Shown here: in pieces, positions 7,411-15,154 of the stretch
Numbering within the stretch: position 1 is the stretch's first letter
Layout: the number at the start of each line of letters is the position of its first letter
NCBI GenBank assembly: GCA_003229095.1
Contig: QIHS01000321.1
Location: 1-15,662 of the forward strand
Source: Woeseia sp.
Lineage (GTDB): Bacteria > Pseudomonadota > Gammaproteobacteria > Steroidobacterales > Woeseiaceae
DNA length: 15,662 nt
Direction of reading: 5' to 3'
Position numbers and translations under genes: made by a program
The notes under the pieces: model-generated
The model's database searches: none
What the model was told of the DNA's origin: nothing
Seen by the model: only the letters and a program-made list of their open reading frames with translations

Positions 7411-8547
7411 TCAATGTGGCAATAATTTTCTGTGATGGTGAATCGACATAAGAATACCGAAACCGGCCATCAGGGTCACCATTGATGTGCCACCGTAGCT
7501 TACCAGTGGCAAAGGGATGCCGACGACCGGCACCAGGCCGGTCACCATAGCGGTATTCACAAAGACATAGACAAAAAAAGTGAGACTAATACTCCCCGCA
7601 AGAAGGCGTGAATAAGTATCGTGCGCCTGCACGGCGATCATCAGGCCGCGGGCAATCACAAAAAGGTAGAGGCCAAGCAGGCTTAAGACCCCCAGCAGTC
7701 CAAGTTCCTCTCCCATCACCGCGAAAATGAAATCCGTATCTCGTTCCGGGAGAAACTCAAGCTGTGCCTGGCTGCCATTGGTCCAGCCTTCGAACAAGCC
7801 GCCGGAGCCGATCGCAATTTTTGACTGAATAATGTTGTATCCCGCGCCCAATGGATCCGAATCGGGGTTCAGCAGCGTCAGAACACGCTGCTTTTGATAA
7901 TCCTGCATGAATTGCCACAACACATAGCTACCAGGAATAGACGAAACACTGAGCACGAGCATTACGCGGACAGAGAGGCCAGCGAGAATGATTACCAGAC
8001 CTCCTGCCATCGCAATCAACAGGGCGGTACCGAGGTCTGGCTGCCTGGCGATAAGAACCGTCGGCACCACAATTAATACTGCGACGACCAGCAGGTCGGA
8101 CCCTTTCGGTGGCAGTTGTCTATCATGCAGATACCAGGCCGCCATCATGGGCACGGCAAGCTTCATGATCTCGGCGGGCTGAAAACGAATGCCAATGTTG
8201 AGCCAGCGTTGTGCGCCCTGGCTGGCCTCGCCAATGACCAGCACCAGAATGAGCAACACCAGTCCTGCCAGATAGCCCCAGGGTGTCCAGCGGCGTAGAA
8301 AGTCCGGAGAAAGTTGGGCGACAATCAGCATTGTGACCAGTGCGACGATGAGGCGTATGCATTGTTGCAGCCAAAGATCCGCGTTTTGCGCGATGGCCGA
8401 ATACAGAACGACCAGGCCGAGCGCACATACCAGCAAGACGCCGCCGAGCAACGGGCCGTCAATGTTCATGCGGCTCAAAACACTGCCGACGCCGCCAATC
8501 GGTTTCTCGCTGCCGCCGAACAGCTGGTGGGAGTCGCTAAAGCGCAT
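7411..8547 (-). CDS. mrdB: SEDS-family peptidoglycan glycosyltransferase RodA
   Basis: RodA (MrdB) is the inner-membrane polymerase that extends glycan strands from lipid II during lateral growth, working with PBP2. The protein (378 aa) has about ten hydrophobic segments and the SEDS signatures GAQRWLNIGIRFQPAEIMKL and FLPERDTDFIFAVMGEELG (the latter near residues 265-283, holding the conserved Asp). A final GIPLPLVSYGGTSM motif is also present. ATG 8545-8547 overlaps the mrdA stop by 11 nt and has GGGGGT upstream. A TTG at 8554-8556 and an ATG closer to NIDGPLL (8467-8469) are alternatives; the extra ~26 residues before the first membrane segment are not conserved. Confidence 0.94.
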   Translation of the reverse strand: MRFSDSHQLFGGSEKPIGGVGSVLSRMNIDGPLLGGVLLVCALGLVVLYSAIAQNADLWLQQCIRLIVALVTMLIVAQLSPDFLRRWTPWGYLAGLVLLILVLVIGEASQGAQRWLNIGIRFQPAEIMKLAVPMMAAWYLHDRQLPPKGSDLLVVAVLIVVPTVLIARQPDLGTALLIAMAGGLVIILAGLSVRVMLVLSVSSIPGSYVLWQFMQDYQKQRVLTLLNPDSDPLGAGYNIIQSKIAIGSGGLFEGWTNGSQAQLEFLPERDTDFIFAVMGEELGLLGVLSLLGLYLFVIARGLMIAVQAHDTYSRLLAGSISLTFFVYVFVNTAMVTGLVPVVGIPLPLVSYGGTSMVTLMAGFGILMSIHHHRKLLPH

Positions 8548-10432
8548 CGTCAGCAACCCCCAGGTATGTGTCCATTATCTTGCGCGCAATGGGCGCAGCC
8601 ACCCGACTGCCGCTGGAGCCGTTCTCAACGATAACGGCAACAGCAATAACAGGATCGTCAAGCGGTGCAAAGGCGATGAACAACGCATGGTCGCGCAAGC
8701 GTTCATCGATTTCATCTTCGTCATATTCCTCGTCCTGGGCGACGGAGAAAACCTGCGATGTACCGCTCTTGCCAGCCATCAGGTAGGGTGCGCCAAGACC
8801 CGCCGCGCGCGCCGTTCCCGTCTCGCTTTGCATGACGTTGTGCATGGCGTTGATGACATTGTCCCAGTAAAACTCATTGTCGATCTTCACCTTTGGCAAA
8901 GGCTCTGGCGAAACCAGTGTTCGTTCGCCGCTCAGCGGATCTTCGAACGCGGCGACCATGTGTGGTTTCCATCGTTCTCCACGGGTTGCCATTGCTGCCA
9001 CCGCATTCGCCAGTTGCAAAGGCGTTGTCAGCATATAGCCCTGACCAATGGAGGCGATAATCGTTTCGCCGGGAAACCAGACCTGGTCGGCCCGTTCGCT
9101 AAATGCCTGTCGCTTCCAGGCTCGCGATGGCAGGAGGCCATCTGATTCCCCTGTCATGTCCAGCCCGGTTTCGCGGCCGAGGCCAAACTGATCCAAATAC
9201 TGATGCATTGTGTCGATGCCGATATCGCGGCTGATCTCGTAGAAATAAACATCACATGATTGCGAGATTGCGTCGTGCAAATCGACTTCCCCGTGACCTT
9301 CGCGACGCCAGTCCCGAAACCGATGCGTGCTGCCGGGCAGGCTGTACCAGCCAATACATACCGATCGCCGCGTCAGGTTGGTCGCACCAACCTCCAGTGC
9401 CGCAAGCGACAACATGGGTTTGATCGTCGATCCGGGTGGATAGCTGCCGACAACGGCGCGATTGAAGAGCGGTCGGTCTTCATCGTGTTGCAGCAGGTTG
9501 TAGTCCGCTGTGCTCATCCCGGTCGCGAATGCATTGGGATCAAAGGCAGGTGCGCTGACCAGTGCGAGAATTTCACCGTTGTTGGGATCAAGCGCGACAA
9601 TTGAGCCGCGTCTGCCCGCCAGCGCCTCGGTGGCAACACGCTGCAGGTCGAGGTCCAGGCTCAGATACAGGTTTACGCCTGGCATGGGTCTTTCACGGTC
9701 GAGCAATGCCTCGGAAAAGTCGCGGGTCTCGGCGGGAATTTCTCGACCGAAGGCGTTGGTGACAACCTGCTGATAGCCAACACCGCCGTGCAATACTTCT
9801 TCGTTGAAATGTTCGACGCCGGTTTTGCCGGTATGCGATGTGCCGGCATAGGCAGCGCTATCGAGGCGTCGAAGGTCGGCTGTACTCAGCGCACCAACGT
9901 AACCGATCGCGTGGGCGACAAGCTCACCATCGGGGTAGTGACGCACGAGGCGAGGTTGCAGATCGACACCCGGAAAGCGTGGCCTTTGCACGGCAAAGTT
10001 GGCGATTTCGTCCTCCGAGAGGCGAAAGCGCAGCGTAATCGGCTTAAAACGAGGGCCGCTCTGGCTAAGGTCGGTATAATTAGGAATGTCTTCCCTGTTG
10101 ATCAGGCCAATGCCAGCCAGGCGCGTTAGTGTGTCGTTGAGGTCAGGTATCTGCTCCGGAATCAATTCAAGCTGGTAGGCCGGAAGATTCTCAGCAAGGA
10201 CCCTGCCGCGTCGGTCGAATATCAACCCGCGAGTCGGCGGAATTGCCTCTATTCGGATGCGGTTACCCTGCGATTTCTCGGAGAACAGCTCGTGATCGTA
10301 GATTTGCAGTTGCACCAGTCGTGCGACAACGATGCCCAGCAAGATGACCGCAAATACTGCCGAAAGAATGGCTCTTGCCGTGAACATGCGCTGTTCAAAG
10401 TGGTGATCTTTGATGGGTGAAATGAGTCTCAT
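8537..10432 (-). CDS. mrdA: Penicillin-binding protein 2, elongation transpeptidase
   Basis: A monofunctional class B PBP that cross-links new glycan strands made by RodA in the elongasome. From ATG 10430-10432 it is 631 aa. A short cytoplasmic N-terminus is followed by one membrane segment (about 17-40), then the pedestal/dimerisation domain beginning GNRIRIEAIPPTRGLIFDRR. The transpeptidase domain carries STIK (Ser335, Lys338), SCD (392-394) and KSGT (555-558). KSGT rather than KTGT is usual for PBP2. The ATG lies 4 nt after the mreD stop; a longer reading would overlap mreD by 26 nt. A C-terminal run of acidic residues (EEYDEDEIDE, about 568-577) lies just after KSGT. The gene overlaps rodA by 11 nt. 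Confidence 0.95.
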   Translation of the reverse strand: MRLISPIKDHHFEQRMFTARAILSAVFAVILLGIVVARLVQLQIYDHELFSEKSQGNRIRIEAIPPTRGLIFDRRGRVLAENLPAYQLELIPEQIPDLNDTLTRLAGIGLINREDIPNYTDLSQSGPRFKPITLRFRLSEDEIANFAVQRPRFPGVDLQPRLVRHYPDGELVAHAIGYVGALSTADLRRLDSAAYAGTSHTGKTGVEHFNEEVLHGGVGYQQVVTNAFGREIPAETRDFSEALLDRERPMPGVNLYLSLDLDLQRVATEALAGRRGSIVALDPNNGEILALVSAPAFDPNAFATGMSTADYNLLQHDEDRPLFNRAVVGSYPPGSTIKPMLSLAALEVGATNLTRRSVCIGWYSLPGSTHRFRDWRREGHGEVDLHDAISQSCDVYFYEISRDIGIDTMHQYLDQFGLGRETGLDMTGESDGLLPSRAWKRQAFSERADQVWFPGETIIASIGQGYMLTTPLQLANAVAAMATRGERWKPHMVAAFEDPLSGERTLVSPEPLPKVKIDNEFYWDNVINAMHNVMQSETGTARAAGLGAPYLMAGKSGTSQVFSVAQDEEYDEDEIDERLRDHALFIAFAPLDDPVIAVAVIVENGSSGSRVAAPIARKIMDTYLGVADDAL

Positions 10433-10436
10433 CGCG

Positions 10437-10922
10437 TTAACCCGGCGCTTGCCGCCGCACACTGGTCAACAACAGGGTCAGCACTGGCCAGATAAGGGCA
10501 CCGCTGATGATCGGTCCCCAGTAGGTCACCGAGGGTGCATTGACACCTGCGACGCCATTGATCCAGAAGAGAATGAACTGGTAGAGCCCAAGCAACGCGA
10601 GAACGGTAGCGGACAATTGCAGCAGCGGGAACTGCCGCAGCTGCAAATGGAATTTGACGGTGACGTAAACCACGAGGCTTAACACCAGCGCATGTTGACC
10701 CAGCAGTGTGCCCTGGGCCACATCGAGCACCAGACCGACGATCCATGCGATGCCCACGCTGTAACTTTTGGGTGACATCATGGTCCAGTAAATCAATGCC
10801 AGCGCAACCCAGTCCGGGCGATACGGGCTGGCCCAGTCAGGAATCGGCGCAATGGACAACATCAGCGCCAGGACCATTGTGATCACAAATGGCGTCTGCC
10901 TGGCAACGTGGCGATCAGTCAA
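10437..10922 (-). CDS. mreD: Rod shape-determining protein MreD, TTG start
   Basis: A small multi-pass inner-membrane protein of the elongasome that links MreC and MreB to the RodA/PBP2 pair. At 161 aa it has about five hydrophobic segments and the family stretch GIAWIVGLVLDVAQGTLLGQHAL. Start choice: TTG at 10920-10922 follows GGAGG (10928-10932) with a 5-nt spacer and overlaps the mreC stop by 8 nt. An ATG 12 nt upstream (10932-10934) has no Shine-Dalgarno of its own, and this GGAGG would lie inside its coding sequence. Downstream mrdA begins 4 nt after its stop. In Pseudomonas and E. coli the mre and mrd genes are at separate loci; here they are continuous. Confidence 0.9.
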   Translation of the reverse strand: MTDRHVARQTPFVITMVLALMLSIAPIPDWASPYRPDWVALALIYWTMMSPKSYSVGIAWIVGLVLDVAQGTLLGQHALVLSLVVYVTVKFHLQLRQFPLLQLSATVLALLGLYQFILFWINGVAGVNAPSVTYWGPIISGALIWPVLTLLLTSVRRQAPG

Positions 10923-11838
10923 TGTCGCCTCCATCGGCGTTGCCGCTCTCAGCCGTTGTTGGTGCTTGTGTGCTGCCTTGCGGCTCGTTCTCGCGGTCTT
11001 CCACCGACCAGATCAGCATGACTTCGCGAACCTGGTTCAACGCAGCGACGGGTGTCGCAGTAACCGAAGCGAACGGTTCCTGGGGAATGCGCGTTACCGT
11101 CTCGACAACGGCAACCGGGTAGCCGGCCGGGAAAGCGCCACCGCGCCCCGAGGTCACCAGCAAGTCGCCAGGCTCAATATCCGCATTATTTGGCAGAAAC
11201 GGCAGGTCAAGAATGTCATATTCGCCGATACCGCGGGCAATGGTACGCAGCCCATTGCGATTTACCTCAACCGGGAGGGCATGGCCCGGGTCGCTGATGA
11301 GCATGCTTTGCGACGACAAAAGCCCAGCCTCAATGACCTGGCCAAGGACACCATCTGCGTCAATGACCGCTTGTCCGTCGTAAACGTTGTCGCGCGTGCC
11401 TTTATCGATCACCAATACGTGCCGAAACGGTTGTGAACTCACCGAAAGAATCTCCGCGATCCGCACCTGCTCCGACATGCGCGTCCTCGCTTCGAGCATC
11501 GCACGCAACCTCGTGTTTTCGGCCTCGAGTGCCGAGTAGCGCTGCAATCGTGCACGAGTGATCAGGCGTTCCGTTCGCAGGCTGCTGTTTTCAAGCTGCA
11601 GCGTGTTGTGACTGGTGGTGGTTGTCGCGATCCAGCGCCATGCGGATACTGGTGCATCGACAATAATGCGCAGCGGGTAGACCGTTGCGCCGATGGCTTT
11701 GCGCACCGCATCAAGATGGTTTTCCCTTTGATCGACGACCATCAGGAGAATGCTCAGCCCGGCGAGCAACAGGAATCGGAGGCCCAGCGCGGGCGAAAAG
11801 GAGGTGCCGAATTGCTGCTTAGAATTTGCGCGGGCCAT
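10915..11838 (-). CDS. mreC: Rod shape-determining protein MreC
   Basis: A bitopic periplasmic scaffold that activates PBP2/RodA. The 307-aa protein has one membrane segment (about 18-35) and a coiled coil (about 78-119: heptad-like HNTLQLENSSLRTERL and EAENTRLRAMLEA). The double beta-barrel core follows (ILSVSSQPFRHVLVIDKG, DGQAVIDADGVLGQVIEAG, EPGDLLVTSGRGGAFPAGYPV). The last ~25 residues are a low-complexity acidic tail. The start ATG (11836-11838) lies 59 nt after the mreB stop, the largest gap within the operon, and has only a weak GAAG upstream. Confidence 0.95.
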   Translation of the reverse strand: MARANSKQQFGTSFSPALGLRFLLLAGLSILLMVVDQRENHLDAVRKAIGATVYPLRIIVDAPVSAWRWIATTTTSHNTLQLENSSLRTERLITRARLQRYSALEAENTRLRAMLEARTRMSEQVRIAEILSVSSQPFRHVLVIDKGTRDNVYDGQAVIDADGVLGQVIEAGLLSSQSMLISDPGHALPVEVNRNGLRTIARGIGEYDILDLPFLPNNADIEPGDLLVTSGRGGAFPAGYPVAVVETVTRIPQEPFASVTATPVAALNQVREVMLIWSVEDRENEPQGSTQAPTTAESGNADGGDID

Positions 11839-11897
11839 TAGCGTTGTATCTTCGCATAATGGCTTCCGCTTCTCTTGTTACCAATGCTCTTTTTTTG

Positions 11898-12941
11898 TCA
11901 TTCCAGGCCAAATACTGCCGGGCCATGCTCATCAATCAGTTCGATGACCCGACCACCGCCTCGAGCGACACAGGTTAACGGGTCGTCTGCGATGACCACG
12001 GGAAGACCTGTCTCTTCCATCAGCAACTTGTCGATATCGCGCAACATTGCGCCGCCGCCGGTCAGGACAATGCCTCGTTCTGCAACATCCGCACCGAGTT
12101 CAGGCGGCGTTTGTTCCAGGGCTTCCTTCACTGCGCCCACGATGCCCTGCAACGGTTCCTGCAAAGCTTCGAGAATTTCATTGCTGTTCAGCGTGAAGCT
12201 ACGTGGCACACCTTCTGACAGGTTGCGGCCCTTGACGGAAATCTCGTTAACTTCCTGGCCAGGAAACGCAGAACCGATCTCGTGCTTGATGCGTTCGGCT
12301 GTCGCCTCGCCGATCAGGATGCCGTAGTTGCGGCGAACGTAGTTCGTAATCGCTTCATCGAAGCGGTCTCCGCCAATGCGAACCGATGCTGCATAGACGA
12401 TGCCGTTCAGCGAAATGACGGCAACCTCGGACGTGCCGCCGCCAATGTCGAGAACCATCGATCCGCGTGCTTCGTGTACGGGCAAGCCGGCCCCGATCGC
12501 CGCAGCCATTGGTTCGGGAATCAAATGTACTTTTCGTGCTCCTGCGCCTTCTGCCGATTCCCGAATTGCGCGTCGTTCAACCTGGGTCGAGCCGTAGGGA
12601 ACGCAGATCAGGACACGCGGACTTGGACGAAAATAACGGGTGCCATGGGCTTTTCGAATGAAATGCTGCAGCATTTTTTCAGTCACGGTGAAATCGGCGA
12701 TAACGCCGTCTTTCAGGGGCCTGATTGCGGTGATATTGCCCGGCGTTCTGCCGAGCATATTCTTGGCCTCTGCACCAACAGCCTCAACCGTTCGGCCGCC
12801 GCGACCGGATTCTTCGCGAATCGCGACGACGGACGGTTCATCCAGCACAATACCGTGACCGCGGGAGTATATAAGTGTGTTGGCTGTCCCGAGATCGATG
12901 GACAGATCGTTCGAGAAATAACCTAAGATGTTCTTTAACAT
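11898..12941 (-). CDS. mreB: Actin-like rod shape protein MreB
   Basis: A bacterial actin that forms membrane-bound antiparallel filaments and steers lateral cell-wall synthesis. It is 347 aa, exactly the length known for E. coli MreB. The N-terminus MLKNILGYFSNDLSIDLG provides a membrane-binding helix and the first phosphate loop (IDLGTANT, 15-22). The second phosphate loop is LDIGGGTSE (164-172) and the adenosine motif is LTGGGAM (293-299). ATG 12939-12941 is chosen by family alignment. A GTG at 13002-13004 would add 21 non-conserved residues. There is no recognisable Shine-Dalgarno. It is the first gene of the leftward operon, with a candidate promoter about 40 bp upstream. Confidence 0.97.
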   Translation of the reverse strand: MLKNILGYFSNDLSIDLGTANTLIYSRGHGIVLDEPSVVAIREESGRGGRTVEAVGAEAKNMLGRTPGNITAIRPLKDGVIADFTVTEKMLQHFIRKAHGTRYFRPSPRVLICVPYGSTQVERRAIRESAEGAGARKVHLIPEPMAAAIGAGLPVHEARGSMVLDIGGGTSEVAVISLNGIVYAASVRIGGDRFDEAITNYVRRNYGILIGEATAERIKHEIGSAFPGQEVNEISVKGRNLSEGVPRSFTLNSNEILEALQEPLQGIVGAVKEALEQTPPELGADVAERGIVLTGGGAMLRDIDKLLMEETGLPVVIADDPLTCVARGGGRVIELIDEHGPAVFGLE

Positions 12942-12974
12942 TTGGGGCCAGAGTTCCGCGAACAAAATTGACGG

Positions 12975-13003
12975 TGCAATGTAGCAATGGACACGACATT
13001 GCA
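12975..13003. repeat. Operator-like inverted repeat over the mreB promoter
   Basis: TGCAATGT (12975-12982) and ACATTGCA (12996-13003) are perfect inverted 8-bp half sites separated by 13 bp, 21 bp centre to centre (two helical turns). They overlap the predicted -10 and -35 boxes of mreB, as expected of a dimeric repressor site. No regulator is known from this sequence. Confidence 0.4.
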
Positions 13004-13006
13004 CAA
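12978..13006 (-). promoter_or_regulatory. Candidate promoter for the mreB operon
   Basis: On the minus strand, TTGTGC (13001-13006) and TACATT (12978-12983) are spaced by 17 bp. The -10 matches the consensus at 4 of 6 positions and the -35 only at 3, so this is moderate. Transcription would start near 12971, about 30 nt before the mreB ATG. The inverted repeat at 12975-13003 overlaps both boxes. Confidence 0.4.
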
Positions 13007-13027
13007 GGCGCCATGTATCATTGCGCC
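13007..13027. repeat. Imperfect palindrome between mreB promoter and the mobile-like element
   Basis: GGCGC-C-ATG-TAT-CAT-T-GCGCC: arms of nine positions with one mismatch around a 3-bp loop. It sits immediately upstream of the predicted -35 box and ends 10 bp before the TA-flanked element. It may be a regulatory site or a small hairpin. Confidence 0.3.
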
Positions 13028-13071
13028 CCGCTGGCCGTAGTACTCCGTCAAGGTGATATTTACGGGTTCAG

Positions 13072-13168
13072 CGAGTTGTGAAGCGGTTAGCCGCTAGGCG
13101 CGTCTCGCCGGCAATGGCCAAGTCCTTGCCAAGAGGCGGAACAACGCGGATGACCGCTTCACGACTCG
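13072..13168. repeat. Interior arm A of the element (16-bp stem with nested hairpins)
   Basis: Stem 13072-13087 pairs with 13153-13168 over 16 positions. The single exception, T13077 against G13163, would be a wobble pair in RNA. Inside it, CCGC (13091-13094) pairs with GCGG (13136-13139) and encloses two mini-hairpins: GGCG/CGCC (13097-13100 with 13106-13109) and GGCAA/TTGCC (13110-13114 with 13126-13130). Confidence 0.6.
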
Positions 13169-13207
13169 TCCCTGCCAATTGACACAATAGCCTAAAGGAT
13201 TGTTGCG

Positions 13208-13223
13208 CTCTTTGTTCAAAGAG
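13208..13223. repeat. Interior arm C: tight 7-bp hairpin
   Basis: CTCTTTG-TT-CAAAGAG, a perfect 7-bp stem on a 2-nt loop between arms A and D. Just before it, ACAAT...ATTGT (about 13183-13203) with inner CCT/AGG could form another small arm. Confidence 0.55.
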
Positions 13224-13225
13224 GG

Positions 13226-13321
13226 GAGCCACCCGGATGATTCAATACCGCGTTGCAGCCCTTGAAAAGGACTCGCCATTTCCTGCAGACTGCGCCTTGT
13301 CTTGAATCATCCGGGTGGCTC
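13226..13321. repeat. Interior arm D of the element (perfect 20-bp stem)
   Basis: GAGCCACCCGGATGATTCAA at 13226-13245 pairs perfectly with 13302-13321, with a 56-nt loop that has further short complementarities (for example CCTT/AAGG). Its last base is shared with the start of the right terminal repeat, so arm D stacks directly on the outer stem. Confidence 0.7.
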
Positions 13322-13388
13322 TGAACCCGTAAATATCACCTTGACGGAGTACTAGCATCTGGTCAGGCGCGCAAACCCGGAAAATCTC

Positions 13389-13676
13389 GTGTCTTTAACG
13401 AAACAACAGGTTCAGCATGTCGCGACGCTCGCGCGCCTCAAACTGGAGGATAGCGAGGTTGCTGATGTGGTCGGGAAACTGTCCAGAATCGTGGATTTTG
13501 TCGACCAACTTCAGGCCGCAGACACTGACGATGTCGTGCCAATGGCACATCCGCTCAACATGTCACAGCGCTTGCGGGCAGACGAGGTTTCCGAGCCGAA
13601 TCAGCGCGATATTGCGCAACGCAATGCCTCCTCAACAGCCAAAGGTTACTACCTGGTGCCGAAGGTGCTCGAATGA
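13389..13676 (+). CDS. gatC: Asp-tRNA(Asn)/Glu-tRNA(Gln) amidotransferase subunit C
   Basis: The small subunit (95 aa) that wraps around GatA and GatB and stabilises the GatCAB complex, which amidates misacylated Glu-tRNA(Gln) and/or Asp-tRNA(Asn). The sequence VQHVATLARLKLEDSEV at the start, ...KLSRIVDFVDQLQAADTDDV and the MAHPLNMSQRLRADEV segment are characteristic. GTG 13389-13391 is used, with GGA about 7 nt upstream. The stop overlaps gatA (ATGA). The upstream promoter must lie in or next to the structured element, which ends 34 bp before the start; I see no good -10/-35 pair there. Confidence 0.95.
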   Translation: MSLTKQQVQHVATLARLKLEDSEVADVVGKLSRIVDFVDQLQAADTDDVVPMAHPLNMSQRLRADEVSEPNQRDIAQRNASSTAKGYYLVPKVLE

Positions 13677-15154
13677 CCAGCGCTTCCGCAGGTGGCCCCC
13701 TGCATCAACGCACGCTTGCAGAGCTTGCCGACGGTCTCGGCAAGGGCGAGTTTTCGTCGCGGGAGCTGACCGGGGCACTGCTGGCCCGCATTGAAGGTCA
13801 TGGCGAAACCCTGAACGCTTTCATCACTGTTACGGCAGAGGGCGCAATGCTGCAGGCAGATCGTGCCGACAAAGCACGCGCCAACGGAGATGCCGGGCCG
13901 TTGAATGGTTTGCCGATCGTGCATAAAGATCTTTTTTGTACGAAGGACGTGCTGACGACCTGTGGCTCGAAGATGCTGCAGGATTTCGTATCGCCCTACG
14001 ATGCCGCGGTGGTCGAAAGACTCAGCCAGGCGGGCGCGGTCATGCTTGCCAAGACCAATATGGATGAGTTCGCCATGGGCTCGTCAAATGAGACCAGTTT
14101 TTTCGGTCCTGTGGGTAATCCCTGGGATACAAGATTGTCGCCCGGCGGTTCATCCGGCGGCTCGGCCGCGGCGGTCGCGGCAAGATTGTTGCCTGCCGCA
14201 ACCGGAACGGATACCGGTGGCTCAATTCGACAGCCCGCCGCGCTCACCGGCACTGTGGGCCTCAAACCAACCTATGGCCGGGTGTCGCGATTTGGCATGG
14301 TGGCGTTTGCATCGAGCCTCGATCAGGCGGGCGTGATCACACGCTCGGCCGAAGATGCAGCAATGCTTCTTGGGGTCATGGCTGGCATTGATCCACGCGA
14401 TTCAACCTGCGTCGATCACCCGGTGCCCGACTACGTGGCAGGCCTGCAAAAATCGGTCGCTGGTCTGAAAATCGGCGTCGTTCGCCAGCACTTTGATGAA
14501 GGATTGGATGCGCAGTGTGCACAACGGGTAAGAGACTCGCTTGCCGCTTTGGAACACGTCGGGGCGAAGCTCGTTGAAATTGACCTGCCGAATATTGGTC
14601 TCTCAGTGCCGACTTACTACGTTGTTGCGCCAGCCGAGTGCTCCTCGAACATGTCTCGCTTTGACGGTGTTCGATTCGGTCATCGTTGTGATGATCCTGA
14701 AGATTTGTTCGACCTTTATAGTCGAACGCGCGGCGAGGGCTTCGGTGCCGAGGTGAAACGTCGCATCATGACCGGCACATATGTTTTGTCCGCGGGCTAC
14801 TACGACGCGTATTACCTGAAAGCACAAAAAGTTCGCCAACTGATTAGTCGCGATTTCAAAGATGCGTTCGCCAACGTCGATGTGATTGCCGGCCCGACCA
14901 CGCCAACCGCGGCGTTTGCGATTGGCGAAAAAACCGACGATCCGATTACGATGTACCTCAACGATATTTACACCATCGGTGCAAATCTCGCAGGCTTGCC
15001 GGGCATATCGGTTCCCTGCGGCTTTGTCGATGGACTGCCAGTCGGGCTGCAGCTTGTTGGTCCACATTTTGCGGAAGAGACTGTTTTATCGTGTGCGCAT
15101 CAGTACCAGTTGCTGACGGACTGGCACACGCAGGGACCGGAGAATTTTGCGTGA
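13673..15154 (+). CDS. gatA: Glutamyl-tRNA(Gln) amidotransferase subunit A
   Basis: The glutaminase subunit of GatCAB, an amidase-signature hydrolase that frees ammonia from glutamine and channels it to GatB. It has 493 aa. The Ser-cisSer-Lys triad is visible: Lys85 in PIVHKDLFCT, cis-Ser160 in SPGGSSGGSAAA and nucleophile Ser184 in TDTGGSIRQPAA. The spacings (99 and 24 residues) are the same as in characterised GatA enzymes. The later family segments are also present (YYVVAPAECSSNMSRFDGVRFG, GxEVKRRIMTGTYVLSAGYYDAYY, LAGLPGISVPCG). Its ATG overlaps gatC and its TGA overlaps the gatB GTG, so translation of the three is coupled. Confidence 0.97.
   Translation: MTSASAGGPLHQRTLAELADGLGKGEFSSRELTGALLARIEGHGETLNAFITVTAEGAMLQADRADKARANGDAGPLNGLPIVHKDLFCTKDVLTTCGSKMLQDFVSPYDAAVVERLSQAGAVMLAKTNMDEFAMGSSNETSFFGPVGNPWDTRLSPGGSSGGSAAAVAARLLPAATGTDTGGSIRQPAALTGTVGLKPTYGRVSRFGMVAFASSLDQAGVITRSAEDAAMLLGVMAGIDPRDSTCVDHPVPDYVAGLQKSVAGLKIGVVRQHFDEGLDAQCAQRVRDSLAALEHVGAKLVEIDLPNIGLSVPTYYVVAPAECSSNMSRFDGVRFGHRCDDPEDLFDLYSRTRGEGFGAEVKRRIMTGTYVLSAGYYDAYYLKAQKVRQLISRDFKDAFANVDVIAGPTTPTAAFAIGEKTDDPITMYLNDIYTIGANLAGLPGISVPCGFVDGLPVGLQLVGPHFAEETVLSCAHQYQLLTDWHTQGPENFA

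Larger units (their letters stand above)
13038..13354. mobile_element. MITE-like structured element, TA-flanked, ~313 bp
   Basis: Perfect 34-bp inverted repeats bound this stretch: 13038-13071 and 13321-13354. Each begins or ends with a TA, which can be read as a TA target duplication around 32-bp termini (13040-13071 and 13321-13352, outer end GTACTCCGTC). This is like nonautonomous elements mobilised by IS630/Tc1-mariner-type transposases. There is no plausible coding frame inside. The interior is almost entirely paired in further inverted repeats (listed separately), so one strand could fold as a closed multi-branched structure. It fills most of the mreB-gatC divergent region and its right end is 34 bp from the gatC start. 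I recognise no named family; Correia-type elements are a general analogy only. Confidence 0.75.

Noticed and set aside
8738..8767. KSGT instead of KTGT in PBP2 as a missing key motif
   Set aside because: KSGT is the normal third motif of PBP2 orthologues such as the E. coli enzyme.
12942..13004. Longer mreB starting at GTG 13002-13004
   Set aside because: The added 21 residues are not conserved; the known MreB N-terminus MLKNILGYFSNDLSIDLG begins at 12941 and gives the standard length.
13179..13207. Perfect -35-like TTGACA inside the element as a gatC promoter
   Set aside because: No acceptable -10 hexamer lies 15-19 bp downstream (sequences there are GTTGCG-like), so the hexamer alone is not evidence.
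13094..13279. Open frame of 61 codons on the minus strand inside the structured element
   Set aside because: It crosses several palindromic arms, has no family resemblance or ribosome site, and its composition reflects inverted-repeat sequence.
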